The notes: a model not told the origin generated them from the letters alone. Counted from the stretch's first letter, positions 35,353 to 43,957 are shown. The stretch is 64,000 bases of DNA from Crenobacter caeni (GCF_010435965.1 NZ_JAAGAA010000004.1:226534-290533); one strand, 5' to 3'. Translations and numbers: made by a program.

Positions 35353-35936
35353 AACGCCGCCGAAAGAAGTTCGGCGATCCGCGCCAGATAATCGGTGGCG
35401 ACGCCGGCGGCAAAGCGTCCGCTGTCTTCGCTGGCAAATACGGCAAGGCCGAAGGCTGTGCCGTCCGGGCTTCTCAGCGCCGCCAGCGCGAACGACTCGG
35501 GCGCCGGACCCGCCGGCAGCAGGGCGATCACGCGCTCGCTGGCGTAGGGGCCGCAGTAGGGCTCCGTCAGCTGTTCGGCGTAGTCGGCGAGCGGGTCGGA
35601 AGATGCGTTGAATAGATAAAGCGCTGCGCGCGGCAGGCCGAAGGTGTCGGCAAAGCACGCGAGCGATGTGCGGATGCACGCCTCACGGCTGTCGGCACCC
35701 GCCAGCAGGCAGGCGAGGCGATGCAGGTGTCCGAGCAACACCTCGTTCTCGCGTGCCCGCTCGAGCAGTGCGCCCAGTTCGCCGCCCAGTTGGGCGACCC
35801 GGCCTTGCCAGGCCTTCAGTTGCAACTGCGAGAGCGGCAAGACCTTGCCTTCGCCCAAGGTGATGGGCAAGTTGGCGTGCTCGCGCACGAAGTCGGGGTT
35901 GGCCTGCAGCCACGCACGAACCTGGGCTTCCTGCAT
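35331..35936 (-). CDS. DUF484 family protein
   Basis: A 201-residue cytoplasmic protein. MQEAQVRAWLQANPDFVREHANLP is the hallmark N-terminus of DUF484, followed by a coiled-coil helix (LQLKAWQGRVAQLGGELGALLERAREN) and a GAF-like C-terminal domain. It lies three bases after dapF on the same strand, the usual dapF-DUF484 pair. Function unknown; the common third partner, xerC, is instead at 47147. Confidence 0.88.
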   Translation of the reverse strand: MQEAQVRAWLQANPDFVREHANLPITLGEGKVLPLSQLQLKAWQGRVAQLGGELGALLERARENEVLLGHLHRLACLLAGADSREACIRTSLACFADTFGLPRAALYLFNASSDPLADYAEQLTEPYCGPYASERVIALLPAGPAPESFALAALRSPDGTAFGLAVFASEDSGRFAAGVATDYLARIAELLSAALWRTRAS

Positions 35937-35939
35937 CGC

Positions 35940-36770
35940 TCAGACCTCGACTTCGCCGGTGAACACCGTGACGGCCGGCCCGGTCATCCGCACCGGCGTG
36001 TCGTCGCCTAGCCAACAGATGGTGAGGTCGCCACCGCGGGTGTGCACCTTGACTTCATGATCGAGCAAGCCCAGACGGATGCCGGCGACCACCGCGGCGC
36101 AGGCGCCCGTGCCGCAGGCGAAGGTTTCGCCGGCGCCGCGCTCGAACACGCGCAGGCGGATTTCCGTGCGGTTCAACACCTGCATGAAACCCGCGTTGAC
36201 GCGTTGCGGGAAACGCGGATGCGCCTCCACGCGCGGGCCGACACCGGCGACTGGGTAGCTGTCCACGTCATCGACCACGATCACCGCGTGCGGGTTGCCC
36301 ATCGACACGCAACTGACTTCGACAAGATCGCCGTCGACTTCCAGCGGGTAACGCAGGGCGGGGGCCTCGGCGGCAAACGGAATCTGGTCCGGCATGAAGC
36401 GGGGCAGCCCCATGTCGACGCTGATCGCGCCTTGCGCGTCCATTTCGGGCACGATCACGCCGCGCTGGGTTTCCACCCGGATCGCGCGCTTGTTGGTCAG
36501 GCGTTGCTCGGTCACGAATTTCACGAAGCAGCGGGCACCGTTGCCGCATTGCTCGACTTCGCTGCCGTCGTTATTGAAGATGCGGTAGCGGAAGTCGTTG
36601 TCCGCCGACTCGGGCGATTCGACCAGCAGCAGCTGATCGAAGCCGACGCCGAAGTGGCGGTCGCCCAACTGGCGGATTTTTTCCGGAGTGAGGGTGACGG
36701 TCTGGCGCACGCCATCGATGACGATGAAGTCGTTGCCTAGCCCGTGCATCTTGCTGAATTTGACTTTCAT
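35940..36770 (-). CDS. dapF: Diaminopimelate epimerase
   Basis: A 276-residue enzyme that isomerises LL- to meso-diaminopimelate for lysine and peptidoglycan. The start [20 protein letters not shown] is exact. Both active-site cysteines are present, in [12 protein letters not shown] and [13 protein letters not shown]. Length matches the family. The frame extends 19 codons upstream but the conserved N-terminus fixes 36770. Confidence 0.96.
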   Translation of the reverse strand: MKVKFSKMHGLGNDFIVIDGVRQTVTLTPEKIRQLGDRHFGVGFDQLLLVESPESADNDFRYRIFNNDGSEVEQCGNGARCFVKFVTEQRLTNKRAIRVETQRGVIVPEMDAQGAISVDMGLPRFMPDQIPFAAEAPALRYPLEVDGDLVEVSCVSMGNPHAVIVVDDVDSYPVAGVGPRVEAHPRFPQRVNAGFMQVLNRTEIRLRVFERGAGETFACGTGACAAVVAGIRLGLLDHEVKVHTRGGDLTICWLGDDTPVRMTGPAVTVFTGEVEV

Positions 36771-36849
36771 GCATGCGGCCCGATTGAGATAGCCGACATC
36801 ATAAACGATGTTGCCGCACTGCGGCACTTAACGACATCGGCATTGACAG

Positions 36850-36865
36850 CTTACTGACCGGTAAG
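36850..36865. promoter_or_regulatory. Candidate autoregulatory operator of the TetR gene
   Basis: CTTACTGACCGGTAAG has CTTAC and GTAAG arms with a GACCG-type core, 12 bases before the tetR start. It fits TetR-type operators and its position would allow autorepression of the tetR-thioesterase-isomerase unit. Confidence 0.55.
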
Positions 36866-36877
36866 TAGAGTCGCGGC

Positions 36878-37489
36878 ATGAAATGCGACCCGTCCGCACG
36901 CGGCGATACGCGCCGCAAGATCCTCGACCTTGCCGAAGGCCTGTTCCTTTCGCGCGGCTTTTCGGCCTTGAGCTACCAGCAAGTCAGCAAGGTGCTCGGC
37001 GTACGCAACGCAGCCATCCACTACCATTTCCCGCACAAGACCGACCTGGGTGTCGCACTGATCCAGCGCTACCGGCGCCGCTTCGAGCGCTTCGTCGACA
37101 GCCAGGCCGAACTGGGGGCGCTTGAGCAACTCGTCAACTATTTCGAGCTGTCGACCGTCTATTTCAGCCGCGACCGGCAGATTTGCCCAAGCGGCGTACT
37201 CTCCACCGAGTACCCGGCGTTGCCGGACGAAATGCAACGCGAGGCACTGGGCTTTATTGGGCAGATGCGCGCGTGGGCGGTCGCCATCGCGGACAAGGGC
37301 AGGGCGGAGGGCTGCATGCGCTACCCGGGCGAGCCCGAGGCGATGGGGCTTTTGATGTTCAGCGCACTGCAAGGCGCGCTGCAGCTGGCACGCATCGAGC
37401 CGGACATGCTTGTTGCCGTAAAGGCCCAGATTTGCCGGCTGCTGGACCTGCCGCCTGACGCCCTCGCTGCGGGCGGCACCACACCATAA
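36878..37489 (+). CDS. TetR/AcrR-family regulator of the downstream acyl-CoA genes (predicted)
   Basis: A 203-residue regulator. The N-terminal HTH is KILDLAEGLFLSRGFSALSYQQ followed by VLGVRNAAIHYHFPHKTDLG, the AcrR/TetR signature. The C-terminal ligand domain has cysteines in RDRQICPSGVLSTEYPALP, a feature of the YxxF/TetR group. It is followed 46 bases later by a thioesterase and a dienoyl-CoA isomerase, so an acyl-CoA or fatty acid ligand is plausible. A dyad overlaps its promoter region. Confidence 0.85.
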   Translation: MKCDPSARGDTRRKILDLAEGLFLSRGFSALSYQQVSKVLGVRNAAIHYHFPHKTDLGVALIQRYRRRFERFVDSQAELGALEQLVNYFELSTVYFSRDRQICPSGVLSTEYPALPDEMQREALGFIGQMRAWAVAIADKGRAEGCMRYPGEPEAMGLLMFSALQGALQLARIEPDMLVAVKAQICRLLDLPPDALAAGGTTP

Positions 37490-37535
37490 CAAGACGCCAA
37501 ACAACCGGGCTTCGTGCCCGCACACGGGGAAATCC

Positions 37536-38039
37536 ATGGCCTTAGTTCAAAACCGCATGAGCCGGATCGCCGGCAAGACCCGCGCCTTGCCGGCGCCGCT
37601 GCGCAGCATGGTGCTCAGCCGCGTGTTCGGCCGCGTCGTGCCGTTCCTGTCGACGGCAGGGGTGCGCTTCGAGGAAGTCGGCAGCCACCGCCTCGCCGTT
37701 TCGATCGCCAACCGACGCCGCGCGCAAAACCATATTCGCGGCGTGCACGCGGCCGCGATGGCACTGCTGGCGGAAACGGCGACCGGTTTCGTGGTCGGCA
37801 TGAACATGCCCGACGACAAGCTGATGCTGCTCAAGTCGATGCACGTCGACTACCTGAAGCGCTCGCAAGGCGCGATGCGCGCGGTCGCCACCCTGCGCGA
37901 CGACGACATCGTGCGCTTTCACCACGAAGAGCGCGGCGAAATCAAGGTGCCGGTCACCGTGACCGATGAGTCGGGTCAGGCGCCGATCGAATGTACGATG
38001 GTCTGGGCCTGGCTGCCCAAGAAGAAGGAGCAAAAATGA
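37536..38039 (+). CDS. DUF4442 hotdog-fold thioesterase-like protein
   Basis: A 167-residue cytoplasmic protein of the hotdog superfamily, DUF4442 branch (PaaI-related). Visible segments are AQNHIRGVHAAAMALLAETATG (the helix with the HxxAxxxLAE pattern) and KSMHVDYLKRSQG in the central sheet. It would hydrolyse acyl-CoA thioesters; substrate unknown. Its stop overlaps the start of the next gene (ATGA), so it is coupled to the isomerase. Confidence 0.82.
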   Translation: MALVQNRMSRIAGKTRALPAPLRSMVLSRVFGRVVPFLSTAGVRFEEVGSHRLAVSIANRRRAQNHIRGVHAAAMALLAETATGFVVGMNMPDDKLMLLKSMHVDYLKRSQGAMRAVATLRDDDIVRFHHEERGEIKVPVTVTDESGQAPIECTMVWAWLPKKKEQK

Positions 38040-38881
38040 GCGACGCAAACAAGGGCTGCGCGGCCGTGCCTGCGCTGGAGACGTTCCGGGTCGAGCTGGT
38101 TGGCCAGGTCGCGCATGTGCGTTTTGCACGGGCGGACAAGGCCAACGCGCTGAACGAGACGATGTGGCGCGAGTTGGGCGAAGCCTTCACCTGGTGCGAC
38201 GAGACGCCTGAGGTGCGCGCCGTGGTGCTGTCCGGCGAGGGGCGGCATTTTTCCTCGGGCATCGACCTGACCATGCTGATCGGTGTGCAGCAGGCCGTCG
38301 CCGACAAGTGCGACACGCGCAAGCGCGAGAAGCTGCGCCGGCTGATCCTGCAACTGCAGGACAGCGTCAGCAGCCTGGAGATGTGCGGCAAGCCGGTGAT
38401 CGCCGCGATCCACGGCGCGTGCGTCGGCGGCGGCCTCGACATCGCCTTGGCGGCCGACTTCCGTTACGCCAGCCGCGACGCGGTGTTCAGCGTCAAGGAG
38501 GTCGACATGGGCATGGTCGCCGACGTCGGCACCTTGCAGCGGCTGCACCATGTGGTCGGCCAGGGCGTCGCGCGCGAGATGGCACTGACCGGCTGCGACG
38601 TGGACGCGGACCTGGCGCTGTCGTGGGGGCTGATCAACCGGGTATTCGATGACGCGCAGTCGCTGATCGACGCCGCGCTGTCGGTGGCGGCCTCGATCGC
38701 CGCCAAGAGCCCAGTTGCAGTGAGAGGCAGCAAGCACGTGATCAACTACAGCCGTGACCACAGCGTCGCTGACGGTCTGCAATATATCGCGACGTGGAAC
38801 GCGGCGATGCTGATGTCCGAAGACATCCAGCAGGCGGTGATGGCGTCGATGAGCCGGCAGGTGCCTCAGTTCCGTAACTAA
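38036..38881 (+). CDS. Delta(3,5)-delta(2,4)-dienoyl-CoA isomerase-type crotonase
   Basis: A 281-residue crotonase-fold enzyme. The region VKEVDMGMVADVGTLQRL matches the ECH1-type dienoyl-CoA isomerases. Its acidic residues (the Glu of KEVD, the Asp of ADVG, and the Asp of GGGLDIALAADF) replace the hydratase glutamates. Substrate entry motif: SSGIDLTML. These enzymes process double bonds of unsaturated fatty acids at odd positions. It forms an operon with the thioesterase and TetR regulator, followed by a good terminator. Confidence 0.88.
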   Translation: MSDANKGCAAVPALETFRVELVGQVAHVRFARADKANALNETMWRELGEAFTWCDETPEVRAVVLSGEGRHFSSGIDLTMLIGVQQAVADKCDTRKREKLRRLILQLQDSVSSLEMCGKPVIAAIHGACVGGGLDIALAADFRYASRDAVFSVKEVDMGMVADVGTLQRLHHVVGQGVAREMALTGCDVDADLALSWGLINRVFDDAQSLIDAALSVAASIAAKSPVAVRGSKHVINYSRDHSVADGLQYIATWNAAMLMSEDIQQAVMASMSRQVPQFRN

Positions 38882-38896
38882 GGGGCAGGACTGTGC

Positions 38897-38924
38897 GGGC
38901 GGCACGCGATGTGCCGCCCTTTTT
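38897..38924 (+). terminator. Rho-independent terminator after the isomerase
   Basis: GGGCGGCAC and GTGCCGCCC form a perfect 9-base stem with loop GCGAT, followed by five T residues. Confidence 0.87.
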
Positions 38925-38940
38925 GTCGTTCAGTACTTCG

Positions 38941-38956
38941 CATAATGTACATTATG
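38941..38956. promoter_or_regulatory. Orphan 16-base perfect palindrome
   Basis: CATAATGTACATTATG is its own reverse complement. It is followed at once by a TAAAAT box (38957-38962) and another ATAATGT half-site (38961-38967). It looks like an operator, but no gene starts in the 38957-39095 interval on either strand; the rest of this gap holds nothing I can name. Confidence 0.5.
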
Positions 38957-39095
38957 TAAAATAATGTGAGTACACATGGCATGGCACCGCCAGATATGTT
39001 CCAGGTGTAGTAATCGGCTACTACCCTGCATCGTCCCCGGCAACCTCCTCATCATCATGATGAAGCCTGCCGCGATCCCGCATGCCCTCTTCCCG

Positions 39096-39860
39096 CTAAG
39101 CGCCGCTAAACGTGTCCCAGGCCAGCTTGCAGATCAGCGTGCTGGTCAACAGCAGGAACAGGATGCGCACAAAACCGGCGCCCTTGGTGATCGCCAGTCG
39201 GGTGCCGACCATCGCGCCGGCCATATTGCACGCGGCCATCGGCAGCGCGTACGCGAAAATCACGTTGCCACTGGGGATGAAGAACAGCAGCGCGGCGACG
39301 TTGGTCGACAGGTTGACCACCTTGGCCGACGCGGACGCGTGCAGGAAGTCGAACGCGAAAAAGCGGATGAACAGGAACATCAGGAAGCTGCCGGTGCCCG
39401 GCCCGAACAGGCCGTCGTAAAAGCCGATCGCGCCGCCGATCAGCACGCCGAGCGCCATTTCCCGGCGGCCGATGGCCACCGGCTTGTGCAGCTTGCCGAA
39501 ATCCTTCTTCCACAGCGTGTAGACCGCCATCACCACCAGCAGCACCAGCACCATCGGCCGCAATAGCTCCTTGGGCAGCAGGCTGACCGCGGCCGCCCCT
39601 GCGAACGACATCGCGAAGGCGGCGATGGCGGCTGGCAGCACCAGCGGCCACGCGATGTTCACCCGGCTAAGATAACTGCGCGCCGCCGACAGGGTGCCCA
39701 CCGCGGAGGCGAACTTATTGGTGCCGAACAGCGTCGGCGCGGAGACTTGCGGCAGCGCGTTGAAGAGTGCCGGGATCTGGATCAGGCCGCCACCGCCGAC
39801 GGCCGCGTCGATCAGGCCGGCCATGAAGGCGAATGCGCACAGGAAAGAAAGGGTCAGCAT
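39096..39860 (-). CDS. TSUP (TauE/SafE, YfcA-like) membrane transporter
   Basis: A 254-residue inner membrane protein with about eight helices and the TSUP duplicated pattern: FMAGLIDAAVGGGGLIQIPALF near the N-terminus and GGAIGFYDGLFGPGTGSFLMF in the middle. TSUP proteins export or import sulfur-containing or organic anions. YfcA-type members are numerous and the substrate cannot be read from sequence. Monocistronic; divergent from the ClpP-like gene. Confidence 0.9.
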   Translation of the reverse strand: MLTLSFLCAFAFMAGLIDAAVGGGGLIQIPALFNALPQVSAPTLFGTNKFASAVGTLSAARSYLSRVNIAWPLVLPAAIAAFAMSFAGAAAVSLLPKELLRPMVLVLLVVMAVYTLWKKDFGKLHKPVAIGRREMALGVLIGGAIGFYDGLFGPGTGSFLMFLFIRFFAFDFLHASASAKVVNLSTNVAALLFFIPSGNVIFAYALPMAACNMAGAMVGTRLAITKGAGFVRILFLLLTSTLICKLAWDTFSGA

Positions 39861-39977
39861 GAGGGATATGGCTAGATGGGTGCGATATTCTATGCCATAA
39901 CACTGCGGTGGTTTCGCACTTTATTGCTTCAAGATGGTCTAAGAAAGTCGGAGCGACCCATGAACCAGGAGCACGCC

Positions 39978-40667
39978 ATGAGCAGACGCTACCCCCAGCC
40001 CGCGCAGGTACCGGAAGAAGACGAAGGGATAGACGCGATCGTGCCGGCTTACCAGCGTTTCGAGAGCCAGATCACCGCCCGCCAGATCTCGTTCTACCTG
40101 TCTGGCGAGATCCTCGAGCCGCGCTATTACGCGGAAATCCTCTACACGCTGCGCACGGCGAGCGAGCACGACGCGGTGTTCTTCCACCTCAACACGCCGG
40201 GCGGCAACTTCGACAGCGGCCTGCAACTGATCAACAACATGCTGGCGACCCGTGCGCACGTGGTGACCGTGCTCGAGGCCCGCGCGTACTCGATGGGCGC
40301 CCTGCTCTTCCTGTCCGGCGACGAGCTGATCGTGCACGACAACTGCCAGCTGATGTTCCACAACTACACCTCCGCGCTGATGGGCAAGGGCAACGAGCAG
40401 CAGGCGCAGGTACTGGCGATCGGCAAGTGGTTCGCCAAGGTGATGCAGAACATCTGCCTGCCCTTTCTCAAGGACGAGGAGCTCGCGCGCATCCTGCGCG
40501 GCGAGGACATCTGGATGGAGTCGGAAGAAATCCGGCGCCGCCTCGTTCGCATGCTGCCGGACGAGGCGGAAGACAAGCCCAAGCGGCGCGGACGCAAGGC
40601 CTTGCCGGCAACGCTGGAGGCCGAAGCGGTTCCCTCCCCGTCAGCGCCTGCCAAGAGCAAGGCCTAG
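39978..40667 (+). CDS. ClpP-like serine protease
   Basis: A 229-residue protein of the ClpP/crotonase fold. The start at 39978 is chosen because AGGAG lies seven bases upstream; an ATG at 39960 lacks this. The family features are FHLNTPGGNFDSGLQLINNM, the nucleophile region LEARAYSMGALLFLSGDE (serine in YSMGA), and the histidine in LMFHNYTSAL. The 25-residue C-terminal tail is Lys-, Arg-, Pro- and Ala-rich. Unlike housekeeping clpP it has no clpX neighbour and the sequence around the active site is divergent. It may be a phage-related or independent peptidase. Confidence 0.82.
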   Translation: MSRRYPQPAQVPEEDEGIDAIVPAYQRFESQITARQISFYLSGEILEPRYYAEILYTLRTASEHDAVFFHLNTPGGNFDSGLQLINNMLATRAHVVTVLEARAYSMGALLFLSGDELIVHDNCQLMFHNYTSALMGKGNEQQAQVLAIGKWFAKVMQNICLPFLKDEELARILRGEDIWMESEEIRRRLVRMLPDEAEDKPKRRGRKALPATLEAEAVPSPSAPAKSKA

Positions 40668-40707
40668 CCTTGTGGTGACAGGCGCGGGGCTGACCGCGAG
40701 CGACGGA

Positions 40708-41235
40708 TCAGCCTGCCATCGCCGCCGGGTCAAAATCGCAGGGGGCGTTGTCGTGCGCCCAGGCACGCGTGCCCCGCCCTGCTTCGGCTTTCTCGAGCGC
40801 CGCCTTGCGTTCCGGCGTGTCAAACAGCGCGTCCCGGATCCGCGCGATGGCCGCGTACATGTCCTGCGGCCCCATCTGCGAGCGGGCGAGCACCCCGGGG
40901 CTGTAAGCGCAGTCGAACGCTCGGGTGAGGCGGTTGCCGGCGGCAAACTGTACGTCAGGCTTCGCGTCGGCGAGTGTCGCCAGCTTCTGCCAACTGCGCG
41001 CGACCTGCATCAGCGCCGCGTGGGAGACTCCCGAGTAATCCTGCCGGATCATGCGCCCCACGTCGTCGCGGACCAGGTCGCCGTCCCGATCCGGCAGAAA
41101 CAGCCTGCCGGCCTCCTTTGCAGGCCGGGCCAGGCGCCCAAGCTCGGGCGCCGGCACCAGCGCAGCCAGCAAGGCAAACACAGCCAGCAGCGAGAAGGCC
41201 TGCCACAGGCGCCGGCGCGCGTGCAGGGAGGCCAC
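40708..41235 (-). CDS. Hypothetical membrane-anchored protein downstream of the NSS transporter
   Basis: A 175-residue protein starting with GTG two bases after the transporter stop, so co-transcribed with it. One N-terminal hydrophobic helix (LWQAFSLLAVFALLAALVPA) could be an uncleaved anchor or signal; the rest is soluble and presumably periplasmic, with two cysteines (FDCAY, APCDFD) that could form a disulfide. No family recognised. The tight linkage suggests an accessory role to the transporter. Confidence 0.65.
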   Translation of the reverse strand: MASLHARRRLWQAFSLLAVFALLAALVPAPELGRLARPAKEAGRLFLPDRDGDLVRDDVGRMIRQDYSGVSHAALMQVARSWQKLATLADAKPDVQFAAGNRLTRAFDCAYSPGVLARSQMGPQDMYAAIARIRDALFDTPERKAALEKAEAGRGTRAWAHDNAPCDFDPAAMAG

Positions 41236-41237
41236 GG

Positions 41238-42611
41238 TCAGATCAGCCCCAACCCGCTGAGCATCACCGCGAGTACCAAGAGCGGCGTCACATAGCGCAG
41301 CAGGAAGAACAGCTTGCGCAGCAGCGCCTCGTTGGCGAGCGCGCCGTGGTTGGAGAGTTCGGCCTTCATCTTGTCAAAGCCCCACACCCAGCCGACGAAC
41401 AGGCACAGCGCGATGCCGCCGGCCGGCATGATCAGCTTCGAGCTCACTTCGTCAAACAGGTCGAACATATTGAAGCCGAACAGCTTGAAGTCGGCGAGCA
41501 GGCTGCCGGAGAGCGCGCAGGTCGAGCCGATCAGCGCGAGCAGCAGCAAGGTTGCGACCACCGCCTTCGGGCGGCTGATGCCGAAGCGGCCGTTCAGTAC
41601 CGACACCGGCACCTCGAGGATGGATAGCATCGCGCCGGTCGCCGCGATCGCGGTCAGCACGAAGAACAGCACCATGAACACATGACCGAACGGCATGCTG
41701 GCGAACACCGCCGGGATGGTGATGAATACCAGCGACGGGCCGGCGGCCGGCTCGAAGCCGAAGGAGAACACCGCCGGGAAGATCGCGATGCCGGCGAGCA
41801 TGGACACGAAGAGGTCTGCCGCCATCACGCGCACCGTGGTCGCCGGGATGTTCTGGTCGTCGCGGAAATAGCTGCCATAGGTGATCATCGTGCCCATGCC
41901 GATCGACAGCTTGAAGAAGGCCAGCCCCATCGCGGTCAGGATCACCGCGCCGCTGATCTTGGAGAAGTCGGGCGTGAAGAGGAAGGACAGGCCCTCGGCC
42001 GCGCCAGGCAGCATCAGGCTGCGCACGCACAAGACGATCAGGAGCAGGAACAGGATGGGCATCAGCTTCTTGGTTACCGCCTCGATCCCCTTGGAGACGC
42101 CCATCAGCAGGATGCCGCCGATGAAGGCGAGCACCAGCCACTGCCAGAGCAGCGACTGCACAGGGTCGGAAACCAGTTGGCCGAACGCGGCCGAGGTGAC
42201 CGCCGGGTCGCTGGAGAGGATGCTGCCGCCGATTGCCTTGAACACGTAGGCAAACACCCACGCCGCGACCTCGGAGTAAAAGGCCATGATCAGGAAGGCC
42301 GCCAGCACGCCGAAGGCGCCGACCAGCCACCAGGGTTGCCCGCGCGGCGAAAACTGCACCAGGGTGGTCACCGCATCGCGCTTGGCCGCCCGGCCGAGCA
42401 TGATCTCGGAAATCATCACCGGCAGGCCGACCAGCAAGGTCGCCAACAGGTAGACGACCAGGAAGCCCGCGCCGCCGTTGGCGCCGGTCAGGTAGGGGAA
42501 TTTCCAGATATTGCCGAGGCCGACGGCGGAGCCCAGCGTCGCGGCGAGGACGCCGAAGCTGGAGGTGAAACCGTCACGGACGGTTTTGGCAGAAGCATCT
42601 TGTTGTGTCAT
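41238..42611 (-). CDS. Sodium-dependent transporter, NSS family
   Basis: A 457-residue inner membrane protein of the neurotransmitter:sodium symporter family (LeuT fold). TM1 contains LGSAVGLGNIWKFPYLTGANGG, the sodium and substrate site. TM6 contains FFKLSIGMGTMITYGSYF, and ILEVPVSVLNGRFG follows TM8. Bacterial members import amino acids or related amines with Na+. About 11 helices are visible. It shares its transcript with the 175-residue protein. Confidence 0.92.
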   Translation of the reverse strand: MTQQDASAKTVRDGFTSSFGVLAATLGSAVGLGNIWKFPYLTGANGGAGFLVVYLLATLLVGLPVMISEIMLGRAAKRDAVTTLVQFSPRGQPWWLVGAFGVLAAFLIMAFYSEVAAWVFAYVFKAIGGSILSSDPAVTSAAFGQLVSDPVQSLLWQWLVLAFIGGILLMGVSKGIEAVTKKLMPILFLLLIVLCVRSLMLPGAAEGLSFLFTPDFSKISGAVILTAMGLAFFKLSIGMGTMITYGSYFRDDQNIPATTVRVMAADLFVSMLAGIAIFPAVFSFGFEPAAGPSLVFITIPAVFASMPFGHVFMVLFFVLTAIAATGAMLSILEVPVSVLNGRFGISRPKAVVATLLLLALIGSTCALSGSLLADFKLFGFNMFDLFDEVSSKLIMPAGGIALCLFVGWVWGFDKMKAELSNHGALANEALLRKLFFLLRYVTPLLVLAVMLSGLGLI

Positions 42612-42688
42612 GGCGGTGCTTGATATTTGGGTTGGATGGAATCTTGCCGCGCGAATTTAGCTTGGCCGCCGCGCGGGCGCAAACGGTT

Positions 42689-43861
42689 TCAAATCCGGCG
42701 CTCGATCAGTTGCGCCGCCAGCCTGTCCAGCCAGCGGTCGCACAGGGCAAGCTGGCTGCGCTCGACGTACTCGTCGCTCTTGTGCGCCTGCTCGATCGAA
42801 CCGGGGCCGCACACCACGGCCGGCACGCCGAGCCGGCTGAAATGGCCGGCTTCGGTGGTGTACGCGACGCCAAGCCCCCTGCCGTGCTCGCCCTGGGCGG
42901 TCAGCCAGTCCCGCAGCGGGTTGTGCTCGCCGCTTTCGAATGCGGGGCAGTGCACCAGCGACTCGAACGCGATCGCGGCTTCGGGCGCGGTGATGCGCAT
43001 CTCCTGCTGCAGACGTTCGGCCTCGGCGGCGACCTGCCGGTAGAAGTGCTGCGGATCGTCACCGGGCAGCCAGCGACACTCGAAGATGAAGTCGCACGCG
43101 CGCGGCACGATATTCGGCGCGCTGCCGCCCGAGATCCAGCCCGTCTGCAGCGTGTTGTAGGGGACGTCGAAAAGTGGCACCCGCCTGCCTGCGTTACGCT
43201 CCGTGTCGGCCAGGCGACGGATGAAGCCCACCAGTTGCGCGGCGTACTCGATGGCATTGACGCCCTGGTGGGTCAGCGAGGAGTGTGCGGCGCGGCCGTG
43301 CACCTGGCAGCGCCAGTGGGCGATGCCCTTGTGCGCGACGATGGCCTGCATCAAGGTCGGCTCGCCGACGACGCAGCCTGCCAGCGCCTCGCCGCTCTCG
43401 AGCACATCGTCGATCAGGCGTGACACGCCCAGGCAGCCGACTTCCTCGTCGTAGCTGATCGCGATCGCCAGCGGCAGTCGCTTGGCAACGCCGGCTTCGG
43501 CAAAACGCGCGAACGCCGCCAGCACGCAGGCGAGGAAGCCTTTCATGTCGGCACTGCCGCGGCCAAATAGCCGTCCGTCACGCAAATCGAGCTTGAACGG
43601 GTCCGACGCCCAGTGCTGCCCGTCGACCGGTACGGTGTCGCTGTGGCCGGACAGCACCACAGCGTCCTGCCCCGCCCCGCCCAGTCGTGCGTACAGGTTG
43701 GCCTTGCCGCCGGCGTCGTCGTGCGTGAGGCGCACGCTGGCACCCAGCGTATCCAGCAGGCCGGCCACCTCGTCGATCAGCGAGAGGTTGCTGTTACGGC
43801 TGGTGGTGTCAAAGGCGATCAGGCGGGCGAGCAGCTGCTCACTGGGTGTCAGTTCGAACAT
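42689..43861 (-). CDS. argE: Acetylornithine deacetylase
   Basis: A 390-residue M20-family metallo-deacylase. The metal ligand motifs are VLSGHSDTVPVDGQ, GRGSADMKGF, SYDEEVGCLG (catalytic Glu and metal Glu) and VVGEPT; the lid contains KGIAHWRCQVHGRAAHSS. The ArgE branch is supported by GWISGGSAPNIVPRACDF. It converts N-acetylornithine to ornithine. The ATG at 43861 is preferred over a TTG at 43876. Single gene. Confidence 0.9.
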   Translation of the reverse strand: MFELTPSEQLLARLIAFDTTSRNSNLSLIDEVAGLLDTLGASVRLTHDDAGGKANLYARLGGAGQDAVVLSGHSDTVPVDGQHWASDPFKLDLRDGRLFGRGSADMKGFLACVLAAFARFAEAGVAKRLPLAIAISYDEEVGCLGVSRLIDDVLESGEALAGCVVGEPTLMQAIVAHKGIAHWRCQVHGRAAHSSLTHQGVNAIEYAAQLVGFIRRLADTERNAGRRVPLFDVPYNTLQTGWISGGSAPNIVPRACDFIFECRWLPGDDPQHFYRQVAAEAERLQQEMRITAPEAAIAFESLVHCPAFESGEHNPLRDWLTAQGEHGRGLGVAYTTEAGHFSRLGVPAVVCGPGSIEQAHKSDEYVERSQLALCDRWLDRLAAQLIERRI

Positions 43862-43941
43862 GGCATCCGGGTGCAAAGAGATAGGCGGCCCTACCTTATC
43901 ATGCGGAGCTACGGTTGGGGTTGCTGCTAATCACTTTTGTC

Positions 43942-43947
43942 TATATA
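43942..43947 (+). promoter_or_regulatory. -10 box of the SRP RNA gene
   Basis: TATATA is placed 10-12 bases before the predicted 5' end of the SRP RNA. TTGCTG at 43921-43926 may serve as -35, with a short 15-base spacer. Confidence 0.4.
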
Positions 43948-43957
43948 GTGCGAAGCC

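Noticed and set aside
38976..39566. A 196-codon plus-strand frame after the orphan palindrome
   Set aside because: After about 40 codons it is the antisense of the TSUP transporter gene, with low-complexity His/Gln/Glu composition. I keep only the palindrome as an observation.
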